Shown: one piece after another, positions 54,683-63,630 of the stretch
Numbering within the stretch: the first letter of the stretch is position 1
Layout of the letters: each line of letters opens with the position of its first letter
DNA from: Mesorhizobium sp.
Lineage (GTDB): Bacteria; Pseudomonadota; Alphaproteobacteria; Rhizobiales; Rhizobiaceae
Reading direction: 5' to 3'
DNA: 64,000 bases
Assembly (NCBI GenBank): GCA_004020875.1
Contig: SAPZ01000009.1
Coordinates: forward strand, 186,001-250,000
Notes under the pieces: model-generated
The model's input: the letters and a program-made list of their open reading frames with translations, nothing else
The model's database searches: none
Told to the model about the DNA's origin: nothing
Made by a program: the position numbers and the translations under genes

Positions 54683-54911
54683 GGCTGCCCTCGACGGTTG
54701 GCGGATGATCCGCAAGATAGGGTCGAGAGTTGCGTGGTCCAGTCACCCCGCGGTGACGATCCTGCGAAGGATCTTAGCGGAGCAGTGCGCCGGGGAGCCA
54801 ACTTGATTCATCACATTTTGGTCATTTCCGAAAGGCTTGATGGTGCTGTCACATTAGGACGCGAGTTGTCGGAGCCGCCTCACCGATACTAATGACAAAA
54901 AGGGGAATGCC

Positions 54912-55349
54912 ATGAACGTCCAGGATATCATCAACACCGTTTCCTCGAAGGCCGGCCTCGACGAGCCGACCACAGAGAAGGTTGTCGGGACCATCTTTTC
55001 CGTGCTGGAGCACGAGGCGGAAGGCACCACCGTTTCGTCTTTCTTCGCCAAGATCCCCGGCGCCGACGCGCTGGCGCAGAAATATGACGTAATGGCCGCC
55101 GGCGCGGCAGCCAATTCGGGCGGCGGCCTTCTCTCGTCGCTGGAGGGCGCTCTTGGCGGCGTTCTCGGCGAGAAGGCCGGCGCGCTGATTAATGGCATTG
55201 CCGCTCTCAAGGCCTCCGGCCTCGATATGGCGCAGATCCAGCAGGCCGGCGAGACGCTGGTCAGGCAAGCTGAAGCCGCCGCGGGTCCTGATCTCACCAA
55301 CAGGGTTCTGGACCAGGTCCCGGGCCTCAAGGGACACCTCGGGCTTTGA
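54912..55349 (+). CDS. Small Ala/Gly-rich hypothetical protein
   Basis: The 145-residue protein is soluble and helical, with MNVQDIINTVSSKAGLDEPTTEKVVGTIFSVL at the start and a Gly-rich middle (GGGLLSSLEGALGGVLGEK). It resembles DUF937/DUF2780-type small proteins in composition, but I cannot assign the family firmly. AAGGGG precedes the ATG. It lies between the hydrolase and the PQQ dehydrogenase, convergent with the latter. Confidence 0.75.
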   Translation: MNVQDIINTVSSKAGLDEPTTEKVVGTIFSVLEHEAEGTTVSSFFAKIPGADALAQKYDVMAAGAAANSGGGLLSSLEGALGGVLGEKAGALINGIAALKASGLDMAQIQQAGETLVRQAEAAAGPDLTNRVLDQVPGLKGHLGL

Positions 55350-55364
55350 AGTCCGACCCATGTC

Positions 55365-57677
55365 TCACTTGGGCAGGGCGTAGGCCATCACATAATCACC
55401 CGGCTTGGTGCCGACCGAGCCATGGCCGCCGGCGACGATGACGACGAACTGGCGGCCATCGGCGACGGTGTAGGTCATCGGCGTCGCCTGGCCGCCGGCC
55501 GGCAGCCGCGCCTGCCAGAGCTGCCTGCCGGTGGTGAGGTCATAGGCGCGCAGATAGTCATCGACCGCTGCGCCCAGGAAAGCGACGCCGCCCGCCGTGA
55601 TCATCGGTCCGCCGATGCCTGGAACGCCGACCTTGAGCGGCAGCGGCAGCGGCGTCATGTCGTAGACGGTGCCGTTGCGGTGCCTGTAGGCGATGTTGCC
55701 GGTCTTCAGGTCGACGCCGGCGACATAACCCCAGGGCGGCGCCTGGCAGGGAATGCCGAGCGGCGACAGAAACGGCCCCATCACCACCGCGTAAGGCGCC
55801 CCTTCGTTGCGGTTCAGCCCCTGCTCGCTGCCCTTCGTGTCGCCCGGTGGCGGCACGTCCGCGCGCGGGATGAGCTTCGAAGTAAAGGCGAGATAAGTCG
55901 GCATGCCGAACATCACCTGACGCACCGGGTCGACCGCGACGCCGCCCCAGTTGAAGACACCGAAATTGCCGGGATAGATCAGCGAGCCCTGCAAAGAGGG
56001 CGGCGTGTAACGCCCCTCATAGCGCAATCGCTTCAGTTCGATCCGACATGCCAACTGGTCGAATAGGGTGATGCCCCACATGTCGGCGCCGGTCAGCGGC
56101 TTCGGATTGAAGGAAAGGTCGGAGGCCGGTTGCGTCGGCGAGGCATGATCGCCCTCGATCGCGCCCCCCGGCGCCGGCACTTCCTTCACTGGAATGATCG
56201 GCTCGCCGGTCCGCCGGTCGAGCACGTAGAGGTCGCCCTGCTTGGTCGGCCCGACCAGCGCCGGCACAACGCCGCTCGCCGTGGTGATGTCGACCAGCGA
56301 CGGCTGCGCCGGCACGTCCATGTCCCACAGATCGTGATGCACGGTCTGCCGCACCCAGCGCAATTGTCCGGTGTTGAGGTCGAGCGCGGTGATCGAGGAG
56401 GAGAACTTCTCGACATTGGCGCTGCGGCCCATGCCGAGCTGGTCCGGCGTCTGGTTGCCGAGCGGCACGTAAAGCAGTCCGAGCTTCTCGTCGGCGCTCG
56501 CGGTCGACCACATGTTGGGCGAGTTGTGGGTGTAGGTTTGCCCGGCGGGCAGCGGCGTCGTCACGTCCGGATTGGCGGAATCCCAGTTCCACAAAAGGGC
56601 GCCGGTCTCGACGTCGAAGGCGCGGATAACGCCCGACGGCTCCTCGGTCGAGTAATTGTCGTTGACCGCGCCGCCGACGATGATCTTGCCGGCGACGATC
56701 AGCGGCGCCGAGGTCGAATAGTAATAGCCCGACTTCGGATAGGGCATATTGGCCATCAGGTTCAGCGTGCCGCCCTCGGCGAAGGACGGACACACCTGCC
56801 CATTCGCCGCGTCGAGCGCGATCAGGCGAGCGTCCGAAGTCGGCAGGTAGACGCGCTGCGCGCAGGGCTGACCGGCCGCGATCTTGGCGTCGGCATAATA
56901 GGACACGCCGCGGCAGGTCTGGTGCTGGCGATTGTTGTCGAGCTTGATCTTGGGATCGTAGCGCCACTTTTCCTTGCCGCTCGCGGCATCGATGGCGATG
57001 GCGAAATTGTGCGGCGTGCAGATGAACAGCGTGTCGCCGATCTTCAGTGGCGTCACTTGATAGGTCGTCTCGCCGACGTCGTCGGGGCCCTTCACATCGC
57101 CGGTGCGGTAGGTCCAGGCTGGCTGCAGCTTGGCAACATTGTCGGGCGTGATCTGGTCGAGCGGCGAATAGCGCTGGCCGAAAGGCGTGCGGCCGTAGAA
57201 ATGCCATTCGCCGGCCGGCATGTCGCCGCCCAGATTGGCCGCCGCCGCCACCTTTTCGGTGCCGAGCGTACCGCCAATGTCGTGAGGATCGGCGGTCATC
57301 GAATAACCGGCGACCGCAAGCGAGGCGAGCACGGCGAGGATCAGCGGCGCGCGTCCGTCGGGACCACGCAAGCCGCGCCTTGCCCATGGCGTCAAAAGCC
57401 ACAGCGCGACGAGCACGATGACCCCGCCGCGCGGACCAAGCTGCCACCAGTCGAAGCCGATTTCCCACACCGCCCAGCACAAAGTGGCGAGAACGAACAG
57501 CGCGTAGAGCCAGAGCGAGGTCGACCTGCGCCTGAACAGCAGCCAGGCGGTGATCAGGAAGACCAGGCCGGCGATCAGGTAGTACCAGCTGCCGCCCAAT
57601 GCGATGAGCCAAATGCCGCCGCCGCCGAGAATGAGACCGATCAGGAAGAGGACGAGGGAGGTGATGGTGACAGCCAA
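55365..57677 (-). CDS. gcd: Membrane-bound PQQ-dependent glucose dehydrogenase family enzyme
   Basis: The 770-residue protein has about five N-terminal membrane helices (residues 1-135) and a periplasmic eight-bladed propeller with PQQ motifs such as GEWHFYGRTPFGQRYSPLDQI and GDLYVLDRRTGEPIIPVKEVP. Such enzymes oxidise glucose, quinate or shikimate at the outer face and pass electrons to ubiquinone. Length is close to E. coli Gcd (796). In soil bacteria the gluconic acid made can dissolve phosphate. No pqq genes are nearby. A repeat lies just upstream. Confidence 0.93.
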   Translation of the reverse strand: MAVTITSLVLFLIGLILGGGGIWLIALGGSWYYLIAGLVFLITAWLLFRRRSTSLWLYALFVLATLCWAVWEIGFDWWQLGPRGGVIVLVALWLLTPWARRGLRGPDGRAPLILAVLASLAVAGYSMTADPHDIGGTLGTEKVAAAANLGGDMPAGEWHFYGRTPFGQRYSPLDQITPDNVAKLQPAWTYRTGDVKGPDDVGETTYQVTPLKIGDTLFICTPHNFAIAIDAASGKEKWRYDPKIKLDNNRQHQTCRGVSYYADAKIAAGQPCAQRVYLPTSDARLIALDAANGQVCPSFAEGGTLNLMANMPYPKSGYYYSTSAPLIVAGKIIVGGAVNDNYSTEEPSGVIRAFDVETGALLWNWDSANPDVTTPLPAGQTYTHNSPNMWSTASADEKLGLLYVPLGNQTPDQLGMGRSANVEKFSSSITALDLNTGQLRWVRQTVHHDLWDMDVPAQPSLVDITTASGVVPALVGPTKQGDLYVLDRRTGEPIIPVKEVPAPGGAIEGDHASPTQPASDLSFNPKPLTGADMWGITLFDQLACRIELKRLRYEGRYTPPSLQGSLIYPGNFGVFNWGGVAVDPVRQVMFGMPTYLAFTSKLIPRADVPPPGDTKGSEQGLNRNEGAPYAVVMGPFLSPLGIPCQAPPWGYVAGVDLKTGNIAYRHRNGTVYDMTPLPLPLKVGVPGIGGPMITAGGVAFLGAAVDDYLRAYDLTTGRQLWQARLPAGGQATPMTYTVADGRQFVVIVAGGHGSVGTKPGDYVMAYALPK

Positions 57678-57710
57678 GACGGTGCTCCTTCGACTGTTGC
57701 GCGCTTTGCA

Positions 57711-57754
57711 GCAATTCCAGAAAAAGCGTGGAGCGGCTTTCCGTTTGGAACTGC
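57711..57754. repeat. Dispersed intergenic hairpin repeat, copy 2
   Basis: GCAATTCC ... GGAACTGC with a GTGGAGCGG loop matches copy 1 (49587-49630), with several substitutions. A second GGAGCGG/CCGCTCC hairpin follows at about 57770-57806. Together they fill most of the 278-base gap between gcd and uvrD. Confidence 0.7.
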
Positions 57755-57955
57755 GTCAAACAAAAGATGGAGCGGTTCGCCGTTCAGGAAACAGCAATCC
57801 GCTCCAATGCGGCTTCAGCGACGGCATACCGTCCCTGCCCTGCCGGCAGCTTTCCCCTGCCCGCTCCGGCTGTCAAGTTTGACCGGCACACGCCAAACTA
57901 GAACAAAACGTAGACAGTTCTGGTCTTTCGCTGCCGAATCACTACATTCGGGGCG

Positions 57956-60586
57956 ATGTCGGGCTTTTCCGAAGACATGCCTTTTTTCGATGAACCGAAT
58001 GCGCGGCCCGCTGCGGCCCCGTCCGGCATAGCCGCGCGCGCCATGGCGGCGCGTAGCGGCCAGAACAGCGTGCCCGATTATCTGAAGGGCCTGAACCCGG
58101 AGCAGCGGCTCGCCGTTGAGACGACCGAAGGCCCGGTTCTGGTGCTGGCTGGCGCAGGCACCGGCAAGACGCGCGTGCTCACCACCCGCATCGCCCACAT
58201 CCTCGCCACCGGCAGGGCCTTCCCCTCGCAGATCCTGGCCGTCACCTTCACCAACAAGGCCGCGCGCGAGATGAAGCAGCGCATCGGCCATCTGATCGGC
58301 GAAGGCAATGTCGAGGGCATGCCATGGCTTGGCACCTTCCACTCGATCGGCGTGAAGCTGCTACGCCGCCACGCCGAGCTGGCCGGGCTGAAATCGGATT
58401 TCACCATCCTCGACACGGACGACGTGGTGCGGCTGATCAAGCAGCTGATCCAGGCAGAAGGGCTTGATGACAAGCGCTGGCCGGCCAAGACCTTCGCCCA
58501 GATGCTCGACAGCTGGAAGAACAAGGGCCTCGGCCCCGACGAGATTCCGGAAGGCGACGCCCGCAGCTTCGGCAACGGCAAGGGTCGTCAGCTCTACAAG
58601 GCCTATCAGGAACGGCTGCAGACGCTGAATTCCTGCGACTTCGGCGACCTGCTCTATCACCCGATCCGCATCTTCCGCGCCTATCCGGACGTGCTGAAGG
58701 AATATCACCGCAAGTTCAAATACATACTGGTCGACGAATACCAGGACACCAACACCGCGCAGTACATGTGGCTTCGCCTCCTGGCGCAGCGGCCCAATGT
58801 CGGGCGCGCTCCATCTGCCGAAGGCCGCAAGCCCGACCGGGCGTCGGCCGGTCAGGCCGCCCCCACGGAGGTCAGCGAGCGCGCGGCCGTGGGCGAGAAC
58901 AAAGTGAATATCTGCTGCGTCGGCGACGACGACCAGTCGATCTATGGCTGGCGCGGGGCCGAGGTCGACAACATCCTGCGCTTCGACAAGGATTTCCCGG
59001 GCGCCACCATCATCCGCCTGGAGCGCAACTACCGCTCCACCGCGCACATCCTCGGTGCTGCCTCCCACCTCATCGCCCACAATGAGGGCCGCTTCGGCAA
59101 GACGCTGTTCACGGACCGCGACGACCCCGAGGACGACAAGGTTCATGTCCATGCGGCCTGGGACTCGGAGGAAGAGGCGCGCGCCGTAGGCGACGCCATC
59201 GAGGCTTACCAGCGGCAGAAGCATAATCTGAACGACATGGCGATCCTGGTGCGTGCCTCCTTCCAGATGCGCGCCTTCGAAGACCGCTTCATCACGCTGG
59301 GCTTGAACTATCGCGTCATCGGCGGCCCGCGCTTCTACGAGCGCCTGGAAATCCGTGACGCGCTGGCCTTCTTCCGCGTCGTCGCGAATGGCGGCGACGA
59401 CCTCGCCTTCGAGCGCATCGTCAACGTGCCGAAGCGTGGGCTGGGCGAAGCCACCATCCGCCAGATCCACGACACGGCGCGCGCGATGCGCATTCCGATG
59501 CTCGAGGCCGCCGCGACGCTTGCCGAAAGCGACGAGCTGAAGCCGAAGCCGCGTGCCGCGCTGCGCGAGGTCGCGGCCAATTTCGAACGCTGGCAAAAGG
59601 CGCTGGAAACGAAGCCGCACACCGAGCTCGCAGAGACCATTCTGGAAGAGAGCGGCTACACCGACATGTGGAAGAACGACCGCTCGGCGGAAGCGCCCGG
59701 GCGGCTGGAGAACCTCAAGGAGCTGATCCGCTCCATGGAGGAGTATGAATCGCTCCGCTCCTTCCTCGAGCATGTTGCGCTCGTCATGGATGCAGAGCAG
59801 AATGCCGAACAGGATGCGGTCTCGATCATGACGTTGCATTCGGCCAAGGGCCTGGAATTCGAGACCGTCTTTCTCCCCGGCTGGGAGGAAGGCCTCTTTC
59901 CTCATCAGCGCGCGCTGGATGAAGGCGGCCGCTCCGGCCTGGAGGAAGAACGCCGCCTTGCCTATGTCGGACTGACGCGGGCGAAGAAGAACCTGCACAT
60001 CTGGTTCGTCTCCAACCGCCAGATCCACGGGCTGTGGCAATCGACCATCCCGTCGCGCTTCGTCGACGAGCTGCCGGAAACCCATATCGACATCGCCGAG
60101 GGCGGCAATTCCTATGGCGGCTACGGCAATCCCTATGGCGGCGGCGCCTTCGCCTCGGGTCGTGGCGGGGGCAGGCAAAATCCTTACGGCGCCTCCCGCT
60201 TCGACAATATCGGCGCCAAGGACCAGGGCAGCTTCTCCAACACCTACGCGACGCCCGGCTGGCAGCGCGCCCAGGCCAACCGCACCGAGGCGACCGACCG
60301 CAACTGGGGCACCCGCTCCGGCCACCAGGTCGAGCGCATCGGCTATGGCGAGACCGATAGCGGCTACGGCGCCGGGCGCACCTCTGTGAAGGGCCGCACC
60401 ATCGAGGGCGAGCTGGTCGCCAAATCCGTCGCCGACGCGCCGTCCGCCTTCAATGTCGGCGACCGCGTCTTCCACCAGAAATTCGGCAACGGCAACATCG
60501 CCGCCATCGACGGCAACAAGCTCACCATCGACTTCGACAAGGCCGGCCAGAAACGCGTGCTGGATGGGTTTGTCGCGCCGGTGTGA
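57956..60586 (+). CDS. uvrD: UvrD/PcrA-type DNA helicase with an in-frame insertion
   Basis: The 876-residue superfamily 1A helicase has motif I GAGTGKT at 66-72, motif II in VDEYQDTNTAQY, motif III CVGDDDQSIYGWRGAE, motif V TLHSAKGLEFETVFL and motif VI VGLTRAKKNL. It acts in nucleotide excision and mismatch repair. Between RPN281 and GENKVNICCVGD a 31-residue piece is inserted that other UvrD proteins lack. The C-terminus is Gly-rich (GGNSYGGYGNPYGGG, about 715-745) and ends with a Tudor-like RNA polymerase contact region (FNVGDRVFHQKFGNGN). It has its own promoter region. Confidence 0.95.
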   Translation: MSGFSEDMPFFDEPNARPAAAPSGIAARAMAARSGQNSVPDYLKGLNPEQRLAVETTEGPVLVLAGAGTGKTRVLTTRIAHILATGRAFPSQILAVTFTNKAAREMKQRIGHLIGEGNVEGMPWLGTFHSIGVKLLRRHAELAGLKSDFTILDTDDVVRLIKQLIQAEGLDDKRWPAKTFAQMLDSWKNKGLGPDEIPEGDARSFGNGKGRQLYKAYQERLQTLNSCDFGDLLYHPIRIFRAYPDVLKEYHRKFKYILVDEYQDTNTAQYMWLRLLAQRPNVGRAPSAEGRKPDRASAGQAAPTEVSERAAVGENKVNICCVGDDDQSIYGWRGAEVDNILRFDKDFPGATIIRLERNYRSTAHILGAASHLIAHNEGRFGKTLFTDRDDPEDDKVHVHAAWDSEEEARAVGDAIEAYQRQKHNLNDMAILVRASFQMRAFEDRFITLGLNYRVIGGPRFYERLEIRDALAFFRVVANGGDDLAFERIVNVPKRGLGEATIRQIHDTARAMRIPMLEAAATLAESDELKPKPRAALREVAANFERWQKALETKPHTELAETILEESGYTDMWKNDRSAEAPGRLENLKELIRSMEEYESLRSFLEHVALVMDAEQNAEQDAVSIMTLHSAKGLEFETVFLPGWEEGLFPHQRALDEGGRSGLEEERRLAYVGLTRAKKNLHIWFVSNRQIHGLWQSTIPSRFVDELPETHIDIAEGGNSYGGYGNPYGGGAFASGRGGGRQNPYGASRFDNIGAKDQGSFSNTYATPGWQRAQANRTEATDRNWGTRSGHQVERIGYGETDSGYGAGRTSVKGRTIEGELVAKSVADAPSAFNVGDRVFHQKFGNGNIAAIDGNKLTIDFDKAGQKRVLDGFVAPV
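58799..58891 (+). repeat. Palindromic insertion inside uvrD, 31 codons, in frame
   Basis: Residues 282-312 (VGRAPSAEGRKPDRASAG... to RAAV) interrupt a conserved region between motifs II and III. In DNA, outer arms GCGCGCTC (58804-58811) and GAGCGCGC (58877-58884) and inner arms GACCGG (58835-58840) and CCGGTC (58848-58853) share the same axis at 58844. The middle is only partly complementary. It looks like a protein-coding palindromic element. Confidence 0.55.
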
Positions 60587-60595
60587 CCGGCCTCC

Positions 60596-61654
60596 TCACC
60601 GATACCTTGCCTGGTTCCACTTGTGGCCGAGCAGCGACAGGATGATGATCAGCCCGTTGAAGAACTGCACGTAGAAGCCGCTGAGGCCCGCCGCCACCAC
60701 GCCGGTCTGGATGAACGACACGGTTACCGCGCCAATGGCGCCGCCGACGACCGTGCCGATGCCGCCCCAGGTTGGCGTGCCGCCGACGAACACCGACGCC
60801 AGCACCGGCAGCAGATAGCCGTCGCCCGCCGTCGGCCACCAGGTGAAGTTGATCATCACCGAGAACGTGCCGGCGATCGCCGCCCCTATGCCCGTGAAGA
60901 CGAACACCTTCACCCGCACGAGCTTGACGTCGATGCCCATCTGCTTGGCGCTGTCGGGATTGTCGCCGACGACCTTCACCTGCGCGCCGAAGCGGTGGCG
61001 GTTGAAGAGCAGCGCCGAGAACACGACGAAGGCTATGGCCCAGAAGATCTGCACCGGAATGCCCCCGACCTGGCTGGAAAAAATCTTGTAGGCCGTGCTG
61101 TCGGCAAGGTTGGTCAGCGCCGTCGACTTGCCCTCGTTGATGATCTGGATCAGGCCGCGCAGCAGGAAGTTCATGCCGAGTGTCGCGATCAGCGACGACA
61201 GCCCGCCATAGACGACCAGCGAGCCGACCAGGAAGCCGAGCAGCGTGCCGGTGACGAGCGCCGCGACAATGCCTAGGAATGGATCGTAGCCGGCCTGCAC
61301 CACCAGCGCGAAGACCCAGGATGCCAAACCCATCGTCGCCGGGAACGACAGGTCGATCTCGCCGCAGGTGACGACGAAGACCAGCGGCACCACCACGAAC
61401 AGTGCCACGGGAAGCGTCGTGAGCACCGAACTGTAGAGATACCAGGTGGTGAAGACGGTCGGGTTGGCGATCATGAAGACCGCCATCATCACGATGAACA
61501 CGGCGAGCGTGCCCAGCGCAGCGCGGTTGTCGAGGACGAAGCCGCGCAGCCAGTTGTCCGAGGGATGGCTCCACTCTTTGCCTGATTCCCTGGCCGCCTT
61601 GCCGCTTGCCCTTCCCAGAGGCGTTTGCAGATCGGGTTCCATGGCCTTGCTCAT
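60596..61654 (-). CDS. Sugar ABC transporter permease (RbsC-like)
   Basis: The 352-residue permease has about nine membrane helices and the RbsC family signature LIATLGMNFLLRGLIQIINEG. VVTCGEIDLSFPATMGLASWVFA marks the substrate pore. A charged N-terminal extension of about 40 residues is unusual. It overlaps the ATPase gene by the ATGA pattern. The sugar is unknown. Confidence 0.92.
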   Translation of the reverse strand: MSKAMEPDLQTPLGRASGKAARESGKEWSHPSDNWLRGFVLDNRAALGTLAVFIVMMAVFMIANPTVFTTWYLYSSVLTTLPVALFVVVPLVFVVTCGEIDLSFPATMGLASWVFALVVQAGYDPFLGIVAALVTGTLLGFLVGSLVVYGGLSSLIATLGMNFLLRGLIQIINEGKSTALTNLADSTAYKIFSSQVGGIPVQIFWAIAFVVFSALLFNRHRFGAQVKVVGDNPDSAKQMGIDVKLVRVKVFVFTGIGAAIAGTFSVMINFTWWPTAGDGYLLPVLASVFVGGTPTWGGIGTVVGGAIGAVTVSFIQTGVVAAGLSGFYVQFFNGLIIILSLLGHKWNQARYR

Positions 61655-62448
61655 TGCGCTCTCTGCTCCGCTTCGTCCGCCTCGTGCAGTCCCGGCAAAC
61701 CACCGGGATGCGCCACATCTTCCATGAAGTTGATGAGGTCGTCGGCCGACTTCACCTCGCTGCGGTCGGCCGTTAGCGCCACCTTGCCGCGGTCGAGCAC
61801 GACGAAGCGGTCGGCGATGTCGAAGACGTGGTGGATGTTGTGGCCGATGAACAGGATCGAGCGGCCGCTCGCCCGCACCTGGCGCACGAAATGGAAGACT
61901 TTTGCCGTCTCGGTCAGCGACAGCGCCGTCGTCGGCTCGTCGAGGATGATCAGCTCCGCCTGCTTGTAGATGGCGCGCGCGATCGCCACTCCTTGCCGCT
62001 CGCCGCCCGAAAGCTGGCCGACGATAGACTGGGGCGTGAACACTTTCGAGGTGAAGCCGATCTCGCGCATCAGCCGGCTCGCTTCCGCGATCTCCTTGCT
62101 AACCTTCAGCCAACCCATGAAGCCGGTGAGCTCGCGGCCCATGAAGATGTTGCGCACGATCGTCTGCTGCACGGCCAGCGCCCGGTCCTGGAACACGGTC
62201 TCGATGCCGGCGTCGCGCGAGCGCGCCGCGCTCCATCCGCTGACCGGCTTGCCGCGCACGAGAATCTCGCCGCTGGTTGGCTTGACCACGCCGGACAGGA
62301 TCTTGATCAGCGTCGACTTGCCGGCGCCATTGTCGCCGATGAGCCCGACCACCTCGCCGCGGTCGACGCTGAGATTGACGCCGCCCAGCGCATAGACCTG
62401 GCCGTAGGATTTCGTGATGTCGCGCAGTTCGATGATGCGTTCGCCCAT
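61651..62448 (-). CDS. Sugar ABC transporter ATP-binding protein
   Basis: The 265-residue ATPase has Walker A GDNGAGKST, the signature LSGGERQGVAIARAIY and Walker B LIILDEPTTALS. It is a single-domain member, half the usual size of RbsA, so it probably acts as a homodimer. GAGGAT precedes the ATG at 62448. It lies between the binding protein and permease. Confidence 0.93.
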   Translation of the reverse strand: MGERIIELRDITKSYGQVYALGGVNLSVDRGEVVGLIGDNGAGKSTLIKILSGVVKPTSGEILVRGKPVSGWSAARSRDAGIETVFQDRALAVQQTIVRNIFMGRELTGFMGWLKVSKEIAEASRLMREIGFTSKVFTPQSIVGQLSGGERQGVAIARAIYKQAELIILDEPTTALSLTETAKVFHFVRQVRASGRSILFIGHNIHHVFDIADRFVVLDRGKVALTADRSEVKSADDLINFMEDVAHPGGLPGLHEADEAEQRAQ

Positions 62449-62533
62449 GCGATCCTCGCTTGAATTGTCTGTCTGCCGGCCGCCGGCCGGTGGTCCAGCC
62501 GGCCGAGCCAAGCCCGGCCGGCTGCCTGGGAGG

Positions 62534-63547
62534 TCAGCGCAGCGCCTGCTTGGCGAGCTCTGAGACGACCTGGTAATTTTCAGGAGTGACGAAACCGGCG
62601 CCAGTGTCGACATTCATGGGCGCCAGTCCGAGCACCACCTGCTGGCAGAGGCTGAGGATCGGCAGATAGCCCTGCAGGAACGGCTGCTGGTCGGCCGTCA
62701 GTTGCACCCAGCCGCCCTTGAAGCCCTCGACGATCTGCGGGCTGGTGTCGAAGCCGAAGTTGAAGATGTCGCCCGGCTTCCTGCCCGCCGCTTGCATATA
62801 GGTCGCGACATTGCCGAGCATCTGGCCGCCGGGATAGCCGACCGCCTTGACGTCGGGGTGGTTAAGCAGCGCCGCCGTGATCACCGGAATGGCGAGGTTC
62901 GGATCGGATGCCCATTCGCCGCTCGGCGGCGAGGACAGCTGGATCACCTCGACGCCCGCCTCCTTCAAGGCAGCCACCGTACCGCGCTCGCGCGCGCCGC
63001 GGTTCTCGTTCTCGAACGGACCGATCATAATCGCCTTGTCGCCGGCCTTCAGCTTGCCGAGCTTGAACGCCTCGGCGCCGAGCGCGCGGCCCTGCTGCTC
63101 CTGCTGCGCGCCGACATAGCCGCCGCCGAACGCTGCCACCACCTTCGGCACCGGCACGTTCTGGTACATCATCTTGATGCCGTCCTTATGCGCCTGCTCG
63201 GCCAAGGGCATGATCGCGGCGTCACCGGGATGGCCCATCATGGCGATGCCCTGGGGCTTGACCGCAACCGCCTCTCGCAATTGCTGCACCATCTTCTCGA
63301 CGTCCCACTGCGAGAAGATGTAGTCGACCTTTGGCCCGAGATCGGCCGCTGCCTGCTTGGCGCCATTATAGACGATGGTTCCGAAGGCGTCGCCCTCGGC
63401 GCCGCCGACGAAGAAGCGGATGTGGACGTCCTTGCACCATTGGGCGTCAAGCGCCTTCGCCGGCAAGGTGGAAATCGAGGCGCAGAGCGCCGTGGCGGCC
63501 GCCACGACGGTCGAGCGCAGAACAGTTCTTCTGGTCGTGATGCTCAT
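62534..63547 (-). CDS. Periplasmic sugar-binding protein of the ABC transporter
   Basis: The 337-residue protein has a signal peptide with twin arginines (MSITTRRTVLRSTVVAAATALCASI) and a periplasmic-binding-protein type I fold (IRFFVGGAEGDAFGTIVYNGAKQAA, VGYPGGQMLGNV). GGGAGG precedes the ATG at 63547. It is the first transporter gene and follows an isomerase gene, so a carbohydrate or polyol is the probable ligand. Confidence 0.92.
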   Translation of the reverse strand: MSITTRRTVLRSTVVAAATALCASISTLPAKALDAQWCKDVHIRFFVGGAEGDAFGTIVYNGAKQAAADLGPKVDYIFSQWDVEKMVQQLREAVAVKPQGIAMMGHPGDAAIMPLAEQAHKDGIKMMYQNVPVPKVVAAFGGGYVGAQQEQQGRALGAEAFKLGKLKAGDKAIMIGPFENENRGARERGTVAALKEAGVEVIQLSSPPSGEWASDPNLAIPVITAALLNHPDVKAVGYPGGQMLGNVATYMQAAGRKPGDIFNFGFDTSPQIVEGFKGGWVQLTADQQPFLQGYLPILSLCQQVVLGLAPMNVDTGAGFVTPENYQVVSELAKQALR

Positions 63548-63630
63548 GCACGTTCCTCCCTTTTGGTCCCTCGCGATCAAGGGTTTTCAACGGTTGCTCG
63601 AATCGGCCGGCTCCTCCCGCCGGCCGGCAC

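Noticed and set aside
56130..58031. A 633-residue plus-strand frame opposite gcd
   Set aside because: It runs through the repeat region and into uvrD and has no family-like sequence.
58361..60475. A 704-residue open frame on the minus strand under uvrD
   Set aside because: It is a shadow of the helicase gene, without motifs or a ribosome site.
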